Source of the DNA: PALSA-505 sp035308365
GTDB lineage: Bacteria > Actinomycetota > Actinomycetes > Streptosporangiales > Streptosporangiaceae
Length of the DNA: 64,000 nucleotides
Assembly: GCA_035308365.1 (NCBI GenBank)
Contig: DATGGU010000070.1
Span: 73,730-137,729, forward strand
Reading direction: 5' to 3'
Shown: positions 17,605 through 25,968 of the stretch, piece by piece
How the letters are laid out: each line of letters begins with the position of its first letter
How positions within the stretch are numbered: position 1 is the stretch's first letter
Notes under the pieces: generated by a model
Seen by the model: only the letters and a program-made list of their open reading frames with translations
Told to the model about the DNA's origin: nothing
Database searches by the model: none
Program-made: the position numbers and the translations under genes

Positions 17605-18871
17605 GGCCATCGACCTCATCCTGGCCAAGCGGGACGGCGGGCGGCTGGCCGATCCGGACATCCGCTGGCTCATCGACGCCTACGCCCGCGGCGCCATCCC
17701 GGACGAGCAGATGTCCGCCCTGCTCATGGCCGTTTTCTTCCGTGGCCTCGACCCGGCCGAGCTGCGCACCTGGACCGCGGCCATGGTCGGCTCCGGCTCC
17801 CGCCTCGACCTGAGCCCGGTGCCCCGGCCGACGGTGGACAAGCACTCCACCGGCGGGGTCGGCGACAAGGTCTCGCTGATCCTCGCGCCGCTGGTCGCGC
17901 ACTGCGGTGCCGCCGTGCCGCAGCTTTCCGGGCGCGGGCTCGGCCACACCGGCGGCACACTGGACAAGCTGGAGTCCATCCCCGGCTGGCGGGCGGCGCT
18001 GCCACCCGGGGAGATGATCTCGGTGCTCGCCCAGGTGGGCTGCGTCATCTGCGCGGCCGGCCCAGGCCTGGCGCCGGCCGACCGCAAGCTGTACGCGCTG
18101 CGCGACGTCACCGGCACCGTCGAGTCGATCCCGCTGATCGCCAGCTCGATCATGTCCAAGAAGATTGCCGAGGGCACGTCGGCCCTGGTGCTCGACGTGA
18201 AGGTCGGCAGCGGGGCGTTCATGCGCGAGCTGGACCGGGCGCGTGAGCTGGCCCAGACCATGGTGGCGCTCGGTGCCGAGCACGGCGTGCGGACATCCGC
18301 GCTGCTCACCAGCATGGACACCCCGCTCGGCCGGGCGGTCGGCAACGCGGTCGAGGTGACGGAGTCCATCGCCACGCTGGCCGGTGAAGGGCCCGCCGAC
18401 CTGGCCGAGGTGACGCTCGCGCTGGCCGGGGAGATGCTGCGGCTGGCCGGGATTCAAGCCGGCCCGGCGGCGGTGCTTGCCAGCGGCCGGGCGCTCGGCA
18501 CCTTCCGCGACATGGTGGCCGCGCAGGGCGGGAACCCGGACGCGCCCCTGCCACGCGCCGCGCACACCCACGCGGTGACCGCGCAGCAGGGTGGCTGGCT
18601 GCGCCGGCTTGACGCGCGGGGGGTGGGGGTCGCCGCCTGGCGGCTCGGCGCCGGCCGGGCCCGCAAGGAGGATCCGGTCGATCCGGCGGCCGGCATCCTG
18701 TGCCTGGTCAAGCCCGGTGAGCAGGTGGGCCAGGGACAGCCCGTCCTGAAACTGCTGACCAGTAACGAGGGGCGGATAGCCGGGGCACTGCAGGCGCTGG
18801 AGGGGGCGATCGAGATCGGGGCCGAGCCGCCGCAGCCGCGGCCGCTCATCCTGGAACGGATCAGCTCCTGA
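17597..18871 (+). CDS. deoA: Thymidine phosphorylase
   Basis: A 424-residue pyrimidine-nucleoside phosphorylase (glycosyltransferase family 3 fold) cleaving thymidine/uridine to base plus (deoxy)ribose-1-phosphate. Visible features are the phosphate-binding VDKHSTGGVGDKVSL (about residues 81-95), the active-site LSGRGLGHTGGTLDKLESIPG, ASSIMSKKIAEG and VKVGSGAFM. The C-terminal all-beta domain begins around residue 335 (RLGAGRARKEDPVDPAAGI). The GTG at 17597 lies within the end of cdd (eight-base overlap). Its product enters the deoC aldolase after mutase action. Confidence 0.96.
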   Translation: MPEAIDLILAKRDGGRLADPDIRWLIDAYARGAIPDEQMSALLMAVFFRGLDPAELRTWTAAMVGSGSRLDLSPVPRPTVDKHSTGGVGDKVSLILAPLVAHCGAAVPQLSGRGLGHTGGTLDKLESIPGWRAALPPGEMISVLAQVGCVICAAGPGLAPADRKLYALRDVTGTVESIPLIASSIMSKKIAEGTSALVLDVKVGSGAFMRELDRARELAQTMVALGAEHGVRTSALLTSMDTPLGRAVGNAVEVTESIATLAGEGPADLAEVTLALAGEMLRLAGIQAGPAAVLASGRALGTFRDMVAAQGGNPDAPLPRAAHTHAVTAQQGGWLRRLDARGVGVAAWRLGAGRARKEDPVDPAAGILCLVKPGEQVGQGQPVLKLLTSNEGRIAGALQALEGAIEIGAEPPQPRPLILERISS

Positions 18872-18922
18872 TCGCGGGGCCTGGCCACATCTCCTGGTCA
18901 CGGCCGGGAGGATAATGGGCTG

Positions 18923-20074
18923 ATGCCGCAGACCATCGAGGAAATCCGGGCCGTACCCAAGGTTCTCCTGCACGACCACCTGGATGGCGGGCTGCGGCCA
19001 TCCACGGTCGTCGAGCTGGCCGCCGAGATCGGCTACGACCGGCTGCCATCCCGCGATCCCGGCGAGGTGGCGAGCTGGCTGACCCGGGGCGCCCGCCGCG
19101 GTCACCTGAAGTACTACCTGGACGCTTTCCAGCACACCGTGGCCGTCATGCAGACCAGGGAGGCGCTGATCAGGGTGGCCGCCGAGTGCGCCGAGGACCT
19201 GGCCAGCGACGGCGTGGTGTACGCCGAGGTCAGGTTCGCTCCCGAACTGCACGTGGCGGGCGGGCTCACCCTCGATCAGGTGGTCGAAGCGGTGCTCGAA
19301 GGCTTCCGGCGCGGCAGCGCCGGCCGGGGGATCACCGTGTACGCGCTGCTGACCGCGATGCGCACGGCCGCGCGGTCGCTGGAGATCGCCGAGCTGGCCG
19401 TGCGGCACCGCGACCAGGGAGTCGTCGGGTTCGACATCGCCGGGGCGGAGGCGGGCAGCCCGCCGAGCCGGCACCTGGACGCGTTCCAGTATGTGGCCAG
19501 GGAGAACTTCCACATCACCATCCATGCCGGTGAGGGCTTCGGCCTGCCCTCGATCTGGGAGGCGCTGCAGTGGTGCGGGGCCGAGCGGCTCGGCCACGGG
19601 GTACGGATCGTCGACGACATCCAGGTCTCATCCGACGGCACGGTCGCGCTGGGCAGGCTGGCCAGCTACATCCGCGACCGGCGGATCCCACTGGAGCTGT
19701 GCCCGACCTCCAACGTCCAGACCGGCGCGGCGCCATCCATCGCCGAGCACCCGATCGGCCTGCTGCGCCAGCTCTCCTTCCGGGCGACGGTCAACACCGA
19801 CAACAGGCTGATGAGCGCGGTCACGCTGTCGTCGGAGTTCCACGCGCTGGCCGAGACGTTCGGCTACGGCTGGGGCGACTTCGAGTGGCTCACCATCAAC
19901 GCGATGAAGAGTGCGTTCGCACCGTTCGACCAGCGGCTGCACATCATCAACACCGTGATCAAGCCGGGGTTCGCCGTGGCCAGGGCGGCGAGCGACGCCG
20001 TGGTCCGCCGCAGTACCATTGCCAGCTTTACGGGCGGGGCGAGCCAGGAAGGCAGGCGCGATCATGAACACTGA
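18923..20074 (+). CDS. add: Adenosine deaminase
   Basis: A 383-residue metallo-hydrolase converting (deoxy)adenosine to (deoxy)inosine, which feeds the purine nucleoside phosphorylase. The zinc ligands HDHLDGG (His17, His19), the His in FHITIHAGEG, catalytic HGVRIVDD and the distal Asp segment VNTDNRLMS are all seen; the TDN form instead of TDD is common in actinobacterial enzymes. GGGAGGA precedes the ATG at longer than usual spacing. The cdd-deoA-add order matches that of mycobacteria. The stop lies 11 bases inside the deoC coding region. Confidence 0.95.
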   Translation: MPQTIEEIRAVPKVLLHDHLDGGLRPSTVVELAAEIGYDRLPSRDPGEVASWLTRGARRGHLKYYLDAFQHTVAVMQTREALIRVAAECAEDLASDGVVYAEVRFAPELHVAGGLTLDQVVEAVLEGFRRGSAGRGITVYALLTAMRTAARSLEIAELAVRHRDQGVVGFDIAGAEAGSPPSRHLDAFQYVARENFHITIHAGEGFGLPSIWEALQWCGAERLGHGVRIVDDIQVSSDGTVALGRLASYIRDRRIPLELCPTSNVQTGAAPSIAEHPIGLLRQLSFRATVNTDNRLMSAVTLSSEFHALAETFGYGWGDFEWLTINAMKSAFAPFDQRLHIINTVIKPGFAVARAASDAVVRRSTIASFTGGASQEGRRDHEH

Positions 20075-21041
20075 ATCAGGCACCACCGCGGTCGCGCACC
20101 GTGGCTGGCTGGCCGGGGCCGTCGGTGCCGAGTTCTCCGACGCCGCGCTCCGGCAGGTGCTGCTCGGCCTTCCCGGCGTCGACCAGGTCGCCACGAACGA
20201 GCGGGTTGCGGGTCTGGCCACCCGGTCGATCAAGCGGGACGCGAAGCTGTGGGCGCTGACCATGGCCGTCCGGATGGTGGACCTGACCACGCTGGAAGGC
20301 GCCGACACCCCGGGCAAGGTGCGCGACCTGTGCGTGAAGGCACGCAGGCCGGACCCGGCCGACCCGGCCGTGCCGCCGGTCGCGGCGGTCTGCGTCTATC
20401 CCGACCTGGTTCGCGCGGCCCGCGCGGACGTGGCAGGCAGCCCGGTCAAGGTGGCCTCGGTGGCGACCGCGTTTCCCTCGGGCCGGGCGTCGCTGGCGGT
20501 GAAGCTGGCCGACACCGCGGACGCGGTGAACGCCGGAGCCGACGAGGTGGACATGGTCATCGACCGCGGCGCGTTCCTGGCCGGCCGTTACGGGCAGGTC
20601 TACGAGGAGGTCCGCGCCGTGCGCGAGGCCTGTGGATCCGCCCACCTCAAGGTCATCCTGGAAACCGGCGAGCTGGCCACCCTGGACAACGTGTCCCGGG
20701 CCTCCTGGCTGGCCATGCTGGCCGGGGCCGACTTCATCAAGACGTCCACCGGCAAGGTGTCACCCGCCGCCACGCCAGTGGTCGCGCATGTCATGCTCGC
20801 CGCCGTCCGCGACTTCGCCGAGGCCACCGGGCGGCGGGTCGGGGTGAAGGTGGCCGGCGGGATCCGGACCGCCAAAGACGCCATCCGCTACCTGGTGATC
20901 GTCAACGAGACCGCCGGGCCGGAGTGGCTGACTCCCGGCCTGTTCCGGATCGGCGCCTCCAGCCTGCTCAACGACCTGCTCATGCAGCGCGGCAAACAGC
21001 TCACCGGGGTCTACTCCAGCCCGGACTACTACACCCTGTGA
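20064..21041 (+). CDS. deoC: Deoxyribose-phosphate aldolase
   Basis: A 325-residue class I aldolase that splits 2-deoxyribose-5-phosphate into acetaldehyde and glyceraldehyde-3-phosphate. Signatures are the central EVDMVIDRGAFL, HLKVILETGEL, the Schiff-base lysine in FIKTSTGKVS and GVKVAGGIRT with the second conserved lysine. It belongs to the longer DeoC2-like type and ends in GVYSSPDYYTL. ATG 20064 follows AGGAAGGCAGG and overlaps the add stop by 11 bases. Acetaldehyde from this step is the natural substrate for the aldehyde dehydrogenase that follows. Confidence 0.95.
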   Translation: MNTESGTTAVAHRGWLAGAVGAEFSDAALRQVLLGLPGVDQVATNERVAGLATRSIKRDAKLWALTMAVRMVDLTTLEGADTPGKVRDLCVKARRPDPADPAVPPVAAVCVYPDLVRAARADVAGSPVKVASVATAFPSGRASLAVKLADTADAVNAGADEVDMVIDRGAFLAGRYGQVYEEVRAVREACGSAHLKVILETGELATLDNVSRASWLAMLAGADFIKTSTGKVSPAATPVVAHVMLAAVRDFAEATGRRVGVKVAGGIRTAKDAIRYLVIVNETAGPEWLTPGLFRIGASSLLNDLLMQRGKQLTGVYSSPDYYTL

Positions 21042-21049
21042 GGCAGAAC

Positions 21050-22531
21050 GTGGCCGACACTGTATCCACCGGTTCCGGCACGGTTCCGGCCGCCCAGGTT
21101 TCCTGGGAGTACGCGCCCGCCCCGCAGGAGCGGGACTTCGTCACGATCGCGCCCTCGTACGGGCTGTTCGTGAACGGCGAGTTCGCCCCGGCGGCGGACG
21201 GCCGAACACTCACCACCGTCAACCCGGCGACCGAGGAACCGCTCGCCGAGGTCGCCGTGGCGGGCCCGGCCGACGTGGACCGCGCCGTGCGCGCGGCCCG
21301 GACGGCCTACGACAAGGTCTGGGGGCCGATGCCCGGTGCCCAGCGGGCCAAGTACATCTACCGGATCGCCCGGATCATCGCCGAACGCGCCCGCGAGTTC
21401 GCCGTGCTGGAGAGCATCGACAACGGCAAGCCGATCAAGGAGTCGCGCGACGTCGACGTGCCGCTGGCCAGTGCGCACTTCTTCTACCATGCGGGCTGGG
21501 CGGACAAGCTGGAGTATGCCGGTCTCGGCCCGCGGCCACGGCCGCTCGGCGTGGCCGGGCAGGTTATCCCGTGGAACTTCCCGCTGCTGATGGCGGCCTG
21601 GAAGCTGGCGCCCGCGCTCGCCGCCGGCAACACCTGCGTGCTCAAGCCGGCCGAGACCACCCCGCTGACCGCGCTGCTGCTCGCCGAGGTGTGCCAGCAG
21701 GCCGGCCTGCCCGAGGGCGTGGTGAACGTCGTGACCGGGGCGGGGGAGACCGGCGCGGCGGTCGTTGCCCACCCCGGCGTGGACAAGGTCGCGTTCACCG
21801 GCTCCACCGAGGTCGGCAAGCAGATCCTCGCCGCTTCGGCCGGGTCGGGGAAGAAGCTGACGATGGAGCTCGGCGGCAAGGCCGCCAACGTGATCTTCGA
21901 GGACGCCCCGGCCGAGGCCGCGGTCGAGGGGATCGTGAACGGCATCTTCTTCAACCAGGGGCATGTGTGCTGCGCCGGGTCGCGGCTGCTCGTGCAGGAG
22001 TCGGTGGCCGACACGGTGCTCGAACGGCTGCGCCGCCGCCTCGGCACACTCCGGCTCGGTGATCCGCTGGACAAGAACACAGACATCGGGGCGATCAACT
22101 CGCGCGAGCAACTCGACAAGATCCGTGACCTGTCCGAGTCCGGGGAGGCCGAGGGCGCCCGGCGCTGGTCGCCCCCGTGCCAGTTGCCCGGCCGGGGCTA
22201 CTGGTTCCCGCCGACGCTGTTCACCGGTGTCAGCCAGTCGCACCGGATCGCCCGCGAGGAAATCTTCGGGCCGGTGCTGTCGGTGCTGACGTTCCGCACG
22301 CCGGAGGAAGCCGTGGCCAAGGCGAACAACACGCCCTACGGGCTGTCGGCGGGGGTCTGGACCGAGAAGGGCAGCCGGATCCTGTGGATGGCCCAGCGGC
22401 TGCGGGCGGGCGTGGTCTGGGCCAACACCTACAACAGGTTCGACCCGGCCAGCCCGTTCGGTGGCTACCGCGAGTCCGGCTTCGGCCGTGAGGGCGGACG
22501 GCACGGACTGGAGGGCTACCTCAATGCCTGA
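21050..22531 (+). CDS. Aldehyde dehydrogenase (catalytic)
   Basis: About 493 residues of the NAD(P)-dependent ALDH superfamily. The cofactor segment GVAGQVIPWNFPLLMAAWK, the general-base Glu in MELGGKAANVIF, the nucleophile Cys in NQGHVCCAGSR and the EIFGPVLSVLTF motif are all present, so the enzyme should be active. GTG 21050 follows GAGG; GTG 21038, which overlaps the deoC stop (GTGA), is an alternative. Position after deoC suggests oxidation of acetaldehyde (to acetate) from deoxyribose breakdown. The next gene is a related protein lacking the catalytic domain, overlapping by eight bases. Confidence 0.93.
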   Translation: MADTVSTGSGTVPAAQVSWEYAPAPQERDFVTIAPSYGLFVNGEFAPAADGRTLTTVNPATEEPLAEVAVAGPADVDRAVRAARTAYDKVWGPMPGAQRAKYIYRIARIIAERAREFAVLESIDNGKPIKESRDVDVPLASAHFFYHAGWADKLEYAGLGPRPRPLGVAGQVIPWNFPLLMAAWKLAPALAAGNTCVLKPAETTPLTALLLAEVCQQAGLPEGVVNVVTGAGETGAAVVAHPGVDKVAFTGSTEVGKQILAASAGSGKKLTMELGGKAANVIFEDAPAEAAVEGIVNGIFFNQGHVCCAGSRLLVQESVADTVLERLRRRLGTLRLGDPLDKNTDIGAINSREQLDKIRDLSESGEAEGARRWSPPCQLPGRGYWFPPTLFTGVSQSHRIAREEIFGPVLSVLTFRTPEEAVAKANNTPYGLSAGVWTEKGSRILWMAQRLRAGVVWANTYNRFDPASPFGGYRESGFGREGGRHGLEGYLNA

Positions 22532-23609
22532 CAAGCGCAGCACCACCCGGACGCGGACCGCCAAGTCACCGGCCGCGGCCACCGGGCCGGGCGCGACGGC
22601 GGCCGAGTCAGCCAAGTCACCGGCCGGGGCCACCGGGCCGGGCGCGACGGCGGCCGGGTCAGCGATGGGCGAGCCGGGTACCGCGGCCGCGGCGACCAGG
22701 CCGGGAGCGGCCAACGTCGTGACGCCCAGGACCAGGGGTGCGCGCGAGCCCGCTCCGGACGGCAGGCTGGCGGTTCGCAAGACCTACAAGCTGTTCATCG
22801 GCGGCGCCTTCCCGCGCTCGGAGTCCGGCCGTACCTACCAGGTCCGCGCGGCCGGGGATGCCACGGTCAACGTCGCCAGGGCGTCGCGCAAGGACGTCAG
22901 GGACGCGGTGGCCGCCGCCAGGACGGCGGTGGCCAAGTGGTCGGGCGCGACCGCCTACAACCGCGGTCAGGTGCTCTACCGGGTGGCCGAGATGCTCGAC
23001 GGCCGGGCCGCGCAGTTCGCCGCCGAGGTCGAAGCGGCCGAGCAGGTCGGTAGCGCTCAGGCCAGCGCCTTGGTGGACGCGGCCATCGACCGCTGGATCT
23101 GGTACGCCGGCTGGCCGGACAAGGTCGCTCAGGTAGCGGGCGGCGCGAACCCGGTCGCCGGGCCGTACTTCAACTTCAGCGTGCCCGAACCGGCCGGCGT
23201 GGTAGGGGTCGTCGCCCCGCCGGAGTCAAGCCTGCTCGGCCTGGTCAGCGTCGTCGCTCCGGTCATCGCCACCGGCAACGCCGCCGTCGTCGTGGCCAGC
23301 CAGGACCGGCCGCTGCCCGCCATCACCCTGGCCGAAGTGCTCGCCACCTCCGACGTCCCCGGCGGCGTGGTGAACATGCTCACCGGCTTGCGCGGTGAGC
23401 TGGCGCCCGTGCTGGCCGGGCATATGGACGTGAACGCCATCGATGTGACCGGAGTGGGACACGACGGGCGGGCCGAGCTGGAGCGGCTGGCCGCGGCCAG
23501 CGTCAAGCGGGTGTTCGCCGCCGGCGAGGACTGGACGGCGCCGCCCACCCCCCGCCGGATGCTGGCCTTCCTGGAAACCAAGACGGTCTGGCACCCGATG
23601 GGGATGTAG
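22524..23609 (+). CDS. Aldehyde dehydrogenase-like protein without catalytic domain
   Basis: A 361-residue protein starting at ATG 22524 behind GGAGGG, overlapping the active ALDH by eight bases. Residues 1-75 are Ala/Thr/Gly-rich and contain a 17-residue tandem duplication. From about 85 on it follows the ALDH cofactor domain (YKLFIGGAFPRSESGRTY, VPEPAGVVGVVAPPESSLLG, VATSDVPGGVVNMLTG). It then jumps to an ALDH-like C-terminal oligomerisation strand (FLETKTVWHP). No Glu of the ELGGK motif and no catalytic Cys are present, and no missing segment is found downstream in any frame. It may be a structural partner of the active ALDH. This is not an obvious frameshift; it looks like a stable truncated paralogue. 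Confidence 0.85.
   Translation: MPDKRSTTRTRTAKSPAAATGPGATAAESAKSPAGATGPGATAAGSAMGEPGTAAAATRPGAANVVTPRTRGAREPAPDGRLAVRKTYKLFIGGAFPRSESGRTYQVRAAGDATVNVARASRKDVRDAVAAARTAVAKWSGATAYNRGQVLYRVAEMLDGRAAQFAAEVEAAEQVGSAQASALVDAAIDRWIWYAGWPDKVAQVAGGANPVAGPYFNFSVPEPAGVVGVVAPPESSLLGLVSVVAPVIATGNAAVVVASQDRPLPAITLAEVLATSDVPGGVVNMLTGLRGELAPVLAGHMDVNAIDVTGVGHDGRAELERLAAASVKRVFAAGEDWTAPPTPRRMLAFLETKTVWHPMGM
22560..22661 (+). repeat. Tandem 51-bp duplication in the ALDH-like gene
   Basis: Two adjacent 51-base copies (22560-22610 and 22611-22661) differ at only a few bases. Each encodes AKSPA(A/G)ATGPGATAA(E/G)S, so the frame is kept. It is a recent in-frame duplication in a disordered N-terminal tail. Confidence 0.85.
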
Positions 23610-23612
23610 CCG

Positions 23613-23666
23613 GGACGACGTGTGGGTTCCGGTCGGCCGGTGACCGCGCGTACCCGGGCGTCGTCC
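23613..23666. terminator. Possible bidirectional terminator between convergent operons
   Basis: GGACGACG at 23613-23620 and CGTCGTCC at 23659-23666 are perfect complements. The loop between them holds a second small hairpin (GGTC...GACC, 23631-23645). It fills the 65-base gap between the end of the deo/ALDH operon and the end of the hydrogenase operon. There is no T-run, as is usual at high GC, so termination is inferred from position. Confidence 0.35.
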
Positions 23667-23674
23667 TGACCGGG

Positions 23675-23779
23675 CTACATCTGGCGAAGCTCGAGGTAGC
23701 GCTTCACGTCGGGCAGCGACTGGATGATTACGGCCAGGACCGCCGCGAGCAGCGCCGCCTTGATCAGGTTGCTGATCAT
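23675..23779 (-). CDS. Small single-helix membrane protein, DUF6893-like
   Basis: A 34-residue protein: an N-terminal amphipathic start (MISNLIKAAL), one hydrophobic helix (LLAAVLAVIIQSLP) and a basic/charged tail (DVKRYLELRQM). The ATG at 23779 is preceded by a near-perfect AAAGGAGG at nine bases and overlaps the stop of the 500-residue gene by four bases (ATGA), so it is clearly expressed as the last gene of the hydrogenase operon. The VKRYLxxRxM ending matches my recollection of the DUF6893 family of actinobacterial small proteins. A membrane tether or assembly role for the otherwise soluble hydrogenase is possible but unproven. Confidence 0.82.
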   Translation of the reverse strand: MISNLIKAALLAAVLAVIIQSLPDVKRYLELRQM

Positions 23780-25278
23780 CTGGCTTCCTCCTTTGGCCGG
23801 CCCGGCCGGCCCGGCTCGATCTCGTCGGGGGAGAAGTAGAGGAACCTGCCGTGGGTTCGCTGCAGGTCGGCCAGGAGCGGGTCACCGTCCGGGGTGACCG
23901 CCACGTGCACCTGGCCGTCCACGTCGAAGAGCACGGCCTCCACGACCGCCGCACGGCCGGCCAGGAACAGGTCCTGGGCGTCGGCCCGCCGCGAACCCGG
24001 CCGCAGGACGACCCTGCTGCCCTTGGCCACCCGGACGCCATTGACCACCACGTGGTCGGTCTGCGGTGAGACGGACGTGTCCGCGCCCGGATCCCACCAG
24101 GGCACCGATGGCCGCTGCACGGTGTACTCGCCCGGCGTCGTGACCTCGGGTGGCGACTGCGGGCCGGACGGTGGCGGTGCCGTCGGCACCGGGCCGCCGG
24201 CTGGCGCCAGGTAGCGGATGGCGCCGTGCATCTTCTCGAGTATCTCTGGCGGCAGCCCGTCCAGCCGGTCCATCAGATCGGCGGCGCGCGGGTCGGTGGC
24301 GCGCGCTTCCGCCTTCTCCTCATCGGTCAGGGTGAGCGTCCGCAGGGTGAGGATCTCGTCGATCTCGGTGGCGTCGAACAGATCCCCGGCGCTCTCCGGT
24401 GCGATCTCCGGGTGGTCATAGAGGATGATGGGCGAGGCCATCATCAGGTTCCCGCAGTCCCGCGGCCCGGCCAGCACCGGCCACATGCCGGTGTTGGTGC
24501 ACTCGGCGACCAGCTTCGACGCCCACTCCGGCGGGTCGGTCATGGACAGGAAGGTGCCATCCTCGGCACCGATGAGCGCGTGCGCGGAGATCAGCGCGCA
24601 GCGCAGGCCATCGTCGCGGTTGCGCAGCTCGGCAGCCGGCTGGCTCCGGTTCTCCACCCGCACCCGGCACCGCAGCACGCCGTAGGGGCCAGGCAGCCGC
24701 TCCAGGTGCACACCGGCCATCGCGTCCAGCGTGTCCCACCGGTGGATCAGCCGGCCCACCACCGAGCCGGCCGCATCGGTGATGTCCTCGCTCTCCTGCC
24801 CAGCCTCGACGTGGATCGCCAGCTCCGCGCTGCCGCCCTCGGCGCCGTCACCGGCCGCGTCACCGCCGGCCGCCCCAGCCGCGAGCAACTCATCCACCGA
24901 TGCCACGATCCGGTGCTCGCGATCGGTGGCCTCGTCCCACCGGGTGTACTCGGTACCATCCACCAGCAGCCTGGCCGTCTCGCGCAGCCTGCCGGTCACC
25001 GGATCCACGCCCTGCACGATGCGCCTCCGCAGGTGCAGGAACCGGATCAGCACCCACAGCTCGGCACCTGGGCGGCATTCAACCAGGAACTCGGCCTGGC
25101 TGGCGGATGGCTCGCACGCATCGACCGTGGCGTAGGCCGGCGGCATCAGCACGCCGAACTGGAACCTGGCCCTGTTCTTCTGCGCCGACTTCCGGTACGG
25201 GTACAGCAGGTAGCCCTCGTACAGGATGGCGTCGGCCACCTGCCGGGCCTGGCCGAGGTGCTCGCGGCGCACGGTCAT
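23776..25278 (-). CDS. Conserved hypothetical protein of the hydrogenase operon (500 aa)
   Basis: A 500-residue soluble protein of unknown function. The N-terminal about 320 residues have an alpha/beta look with VLIRFLHLRRRIVQG, VRVENRSQPAAELRNRDDG and CTNTGMWPVLAGPRDC. A Pro-rich linker (about 375-395) follows. The C-terminal segment VVVNGVRVAKGSRVVLRPG... resembles a short beta-rich domain, then LLADLQRTHGRFLYFSPDEIEP. No signal peptide or membrane helix. ATG 25278 overlaps the DUF6084 gene stop (ATGA), and the stop overlaps the small membrane protein, so it is locked into the hydrogenase operon. I do not know a biochemical role; an assembly or scaffold factor is a guess. Confidence 0.82.
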   Translation of the reverse strand: MTVRREHLGQARQVADAILYEGYLLYPYRKSAQKNRARFQFGVLMPPAYATVDACEPSASQAEFLVECRPGAELWVLIRFLHLRRRIVQGVDPVTGRLRETARLLVDGTEYTRWDEATDREHRIVASVDELLAAGAAGGDAAGDGAEGGSAELAIHVEAGQESEDITDAAGSVVGRLIHRWDTLDAMAGVHLERLPGPYGVLRCRVRVENRSQPAAELRNRDDGLRCALISAHALIGAEDGTFLSMTDPPEWASKLVAECTNTGMWPVLAGPRDCGNLMMASPIILYDHPEIAPESAGDLFDATEIDEILTLRTLTLTDEEKAEARATDPRAADLMDRLDGLPPEILEKMHGAIRYLAPAGGPVPTAPPPSGPQSPPEVTTPGEYTVQRPSVPWWDPGADTSVSPQTDHVVVNGVRVAKGSRVVLRPGSRRADAQDLFLAGRAAVVEAVLFDVDGQVHVAVTPDGDPLLADLQRTHGRFLYFSPDEIEPGRPGRPKEEAR

Positions 25279-25967
25279 GGCTGGCACTGCGCCGGATCCG
25301 GAGCCGGAGCCGAAGAGGACGCCGGGGCCGGCGCCGGGCCGGCCGCCTCCGCGAGCAGCGCCCGCAGCGTCGCGTCCCAGGTCGGCAGCGCCCGCTCGTT
25401 CTTGAACCGCTGCAGCTCGTCGAAGGTCTGCATGCTCATCTTGAGCCACGCGGTGTTGGGGAAGTGTACGTCGATCGCCTCCCGCCACACGCTCACCGGA
25501 ATCCGGCAGGGTGCCTCCTTGCTCCACGGCACGGGCTGCACCGAGATCCGCCCGCCGGACACCGTGAAGACCGTGCCGCTGAACAGCAGCAGCAGCGGTA
25601 TCTCGCCGCCGGCCAGCGCGGTGAAGTACCTGGCCGTGCCCAGTTCCAGGTCGTAGCTGAACGGGATCGGCAGCGCTACCTCCGTGCTGCCGGTGAAGCC
25701 GGGCACCATGGCCGTCACCGTGGCGAACTGCATCGGCTTGAGCGTGTCCGCCCACCGGCTGGTGTCACCGAACAGGTCGTTCAGCCGCTCCTCCTCGGCC
25801 CGGCTGTAACGGCGTCTGGCCGGCTCGATCCGGATCTGGCAGCGCAACGCGATCGTCTCGATCCGCTGGCCGGTGGTCTCGCTGATCCGCAGCTTCAGCG
25901 TCATGGACGGGACGATGGCGTACCTGTCCGCCGCGACGCCGGTGCAGTCGAATACGAGCTCGGCCAT
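25275..25967 (-). CDS. DUF6084-family protein of the hydrogenase operon
   Basis: A 230-residue protein, mainly beta in character (AELVFDCTGVAADRYAIVPSMTLKLRISE; VPGFTGSTEVALPIPFSYDLELG; SGGRISVQPVPWSKEA), with a helical CxxR-free middle and an Ala/Pro-rich C-terminus. I assign it to the DUF6084 family from its typical position after DUF5947 in actinobacterial [NiFe]-hydrogenase operons; the function is not known. ATG 25967 follows the upstream stop after one base; the stop overlaps the next gene by four bases. Conserved sequence such as YFTALAGGEIPLLLLFSG and HFPNTAWLKM suggests a folded domain, not a linker. No cofactor motif is evident. Confidence 0.8.
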   Translation of the reverse strand: MAELVFDCTGVAADRYAIVPSMTLKLRISETTGQRIETIALRCQIRIEPARRRYSRAEEERLNDLFGDTSRWADTLKPMQFATVTAMVPGFTGSTEVALPIPFSYDLELGTARYFTALAGGEIPLLLLFSGTVFTVSGGRISVQPVPWSKEAPCRIPVSVWREAIDVHFPNTAWLKMSMQTFDELQRFKNERALPTWDATLRALLAEAAGPAPAPASSSAPAPDPAQCQP

Positions 25968-25968
25968 G

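Noticed and set aside
22524..23609. Frameshifted full-length aldehyde dehydrogenase
   Set aside because: The catalytic segment is not present in any frame inside or after the gene, and the C-terminal strand is in the same frame as the cofactor domain, so a simple frameshift does not explain it.
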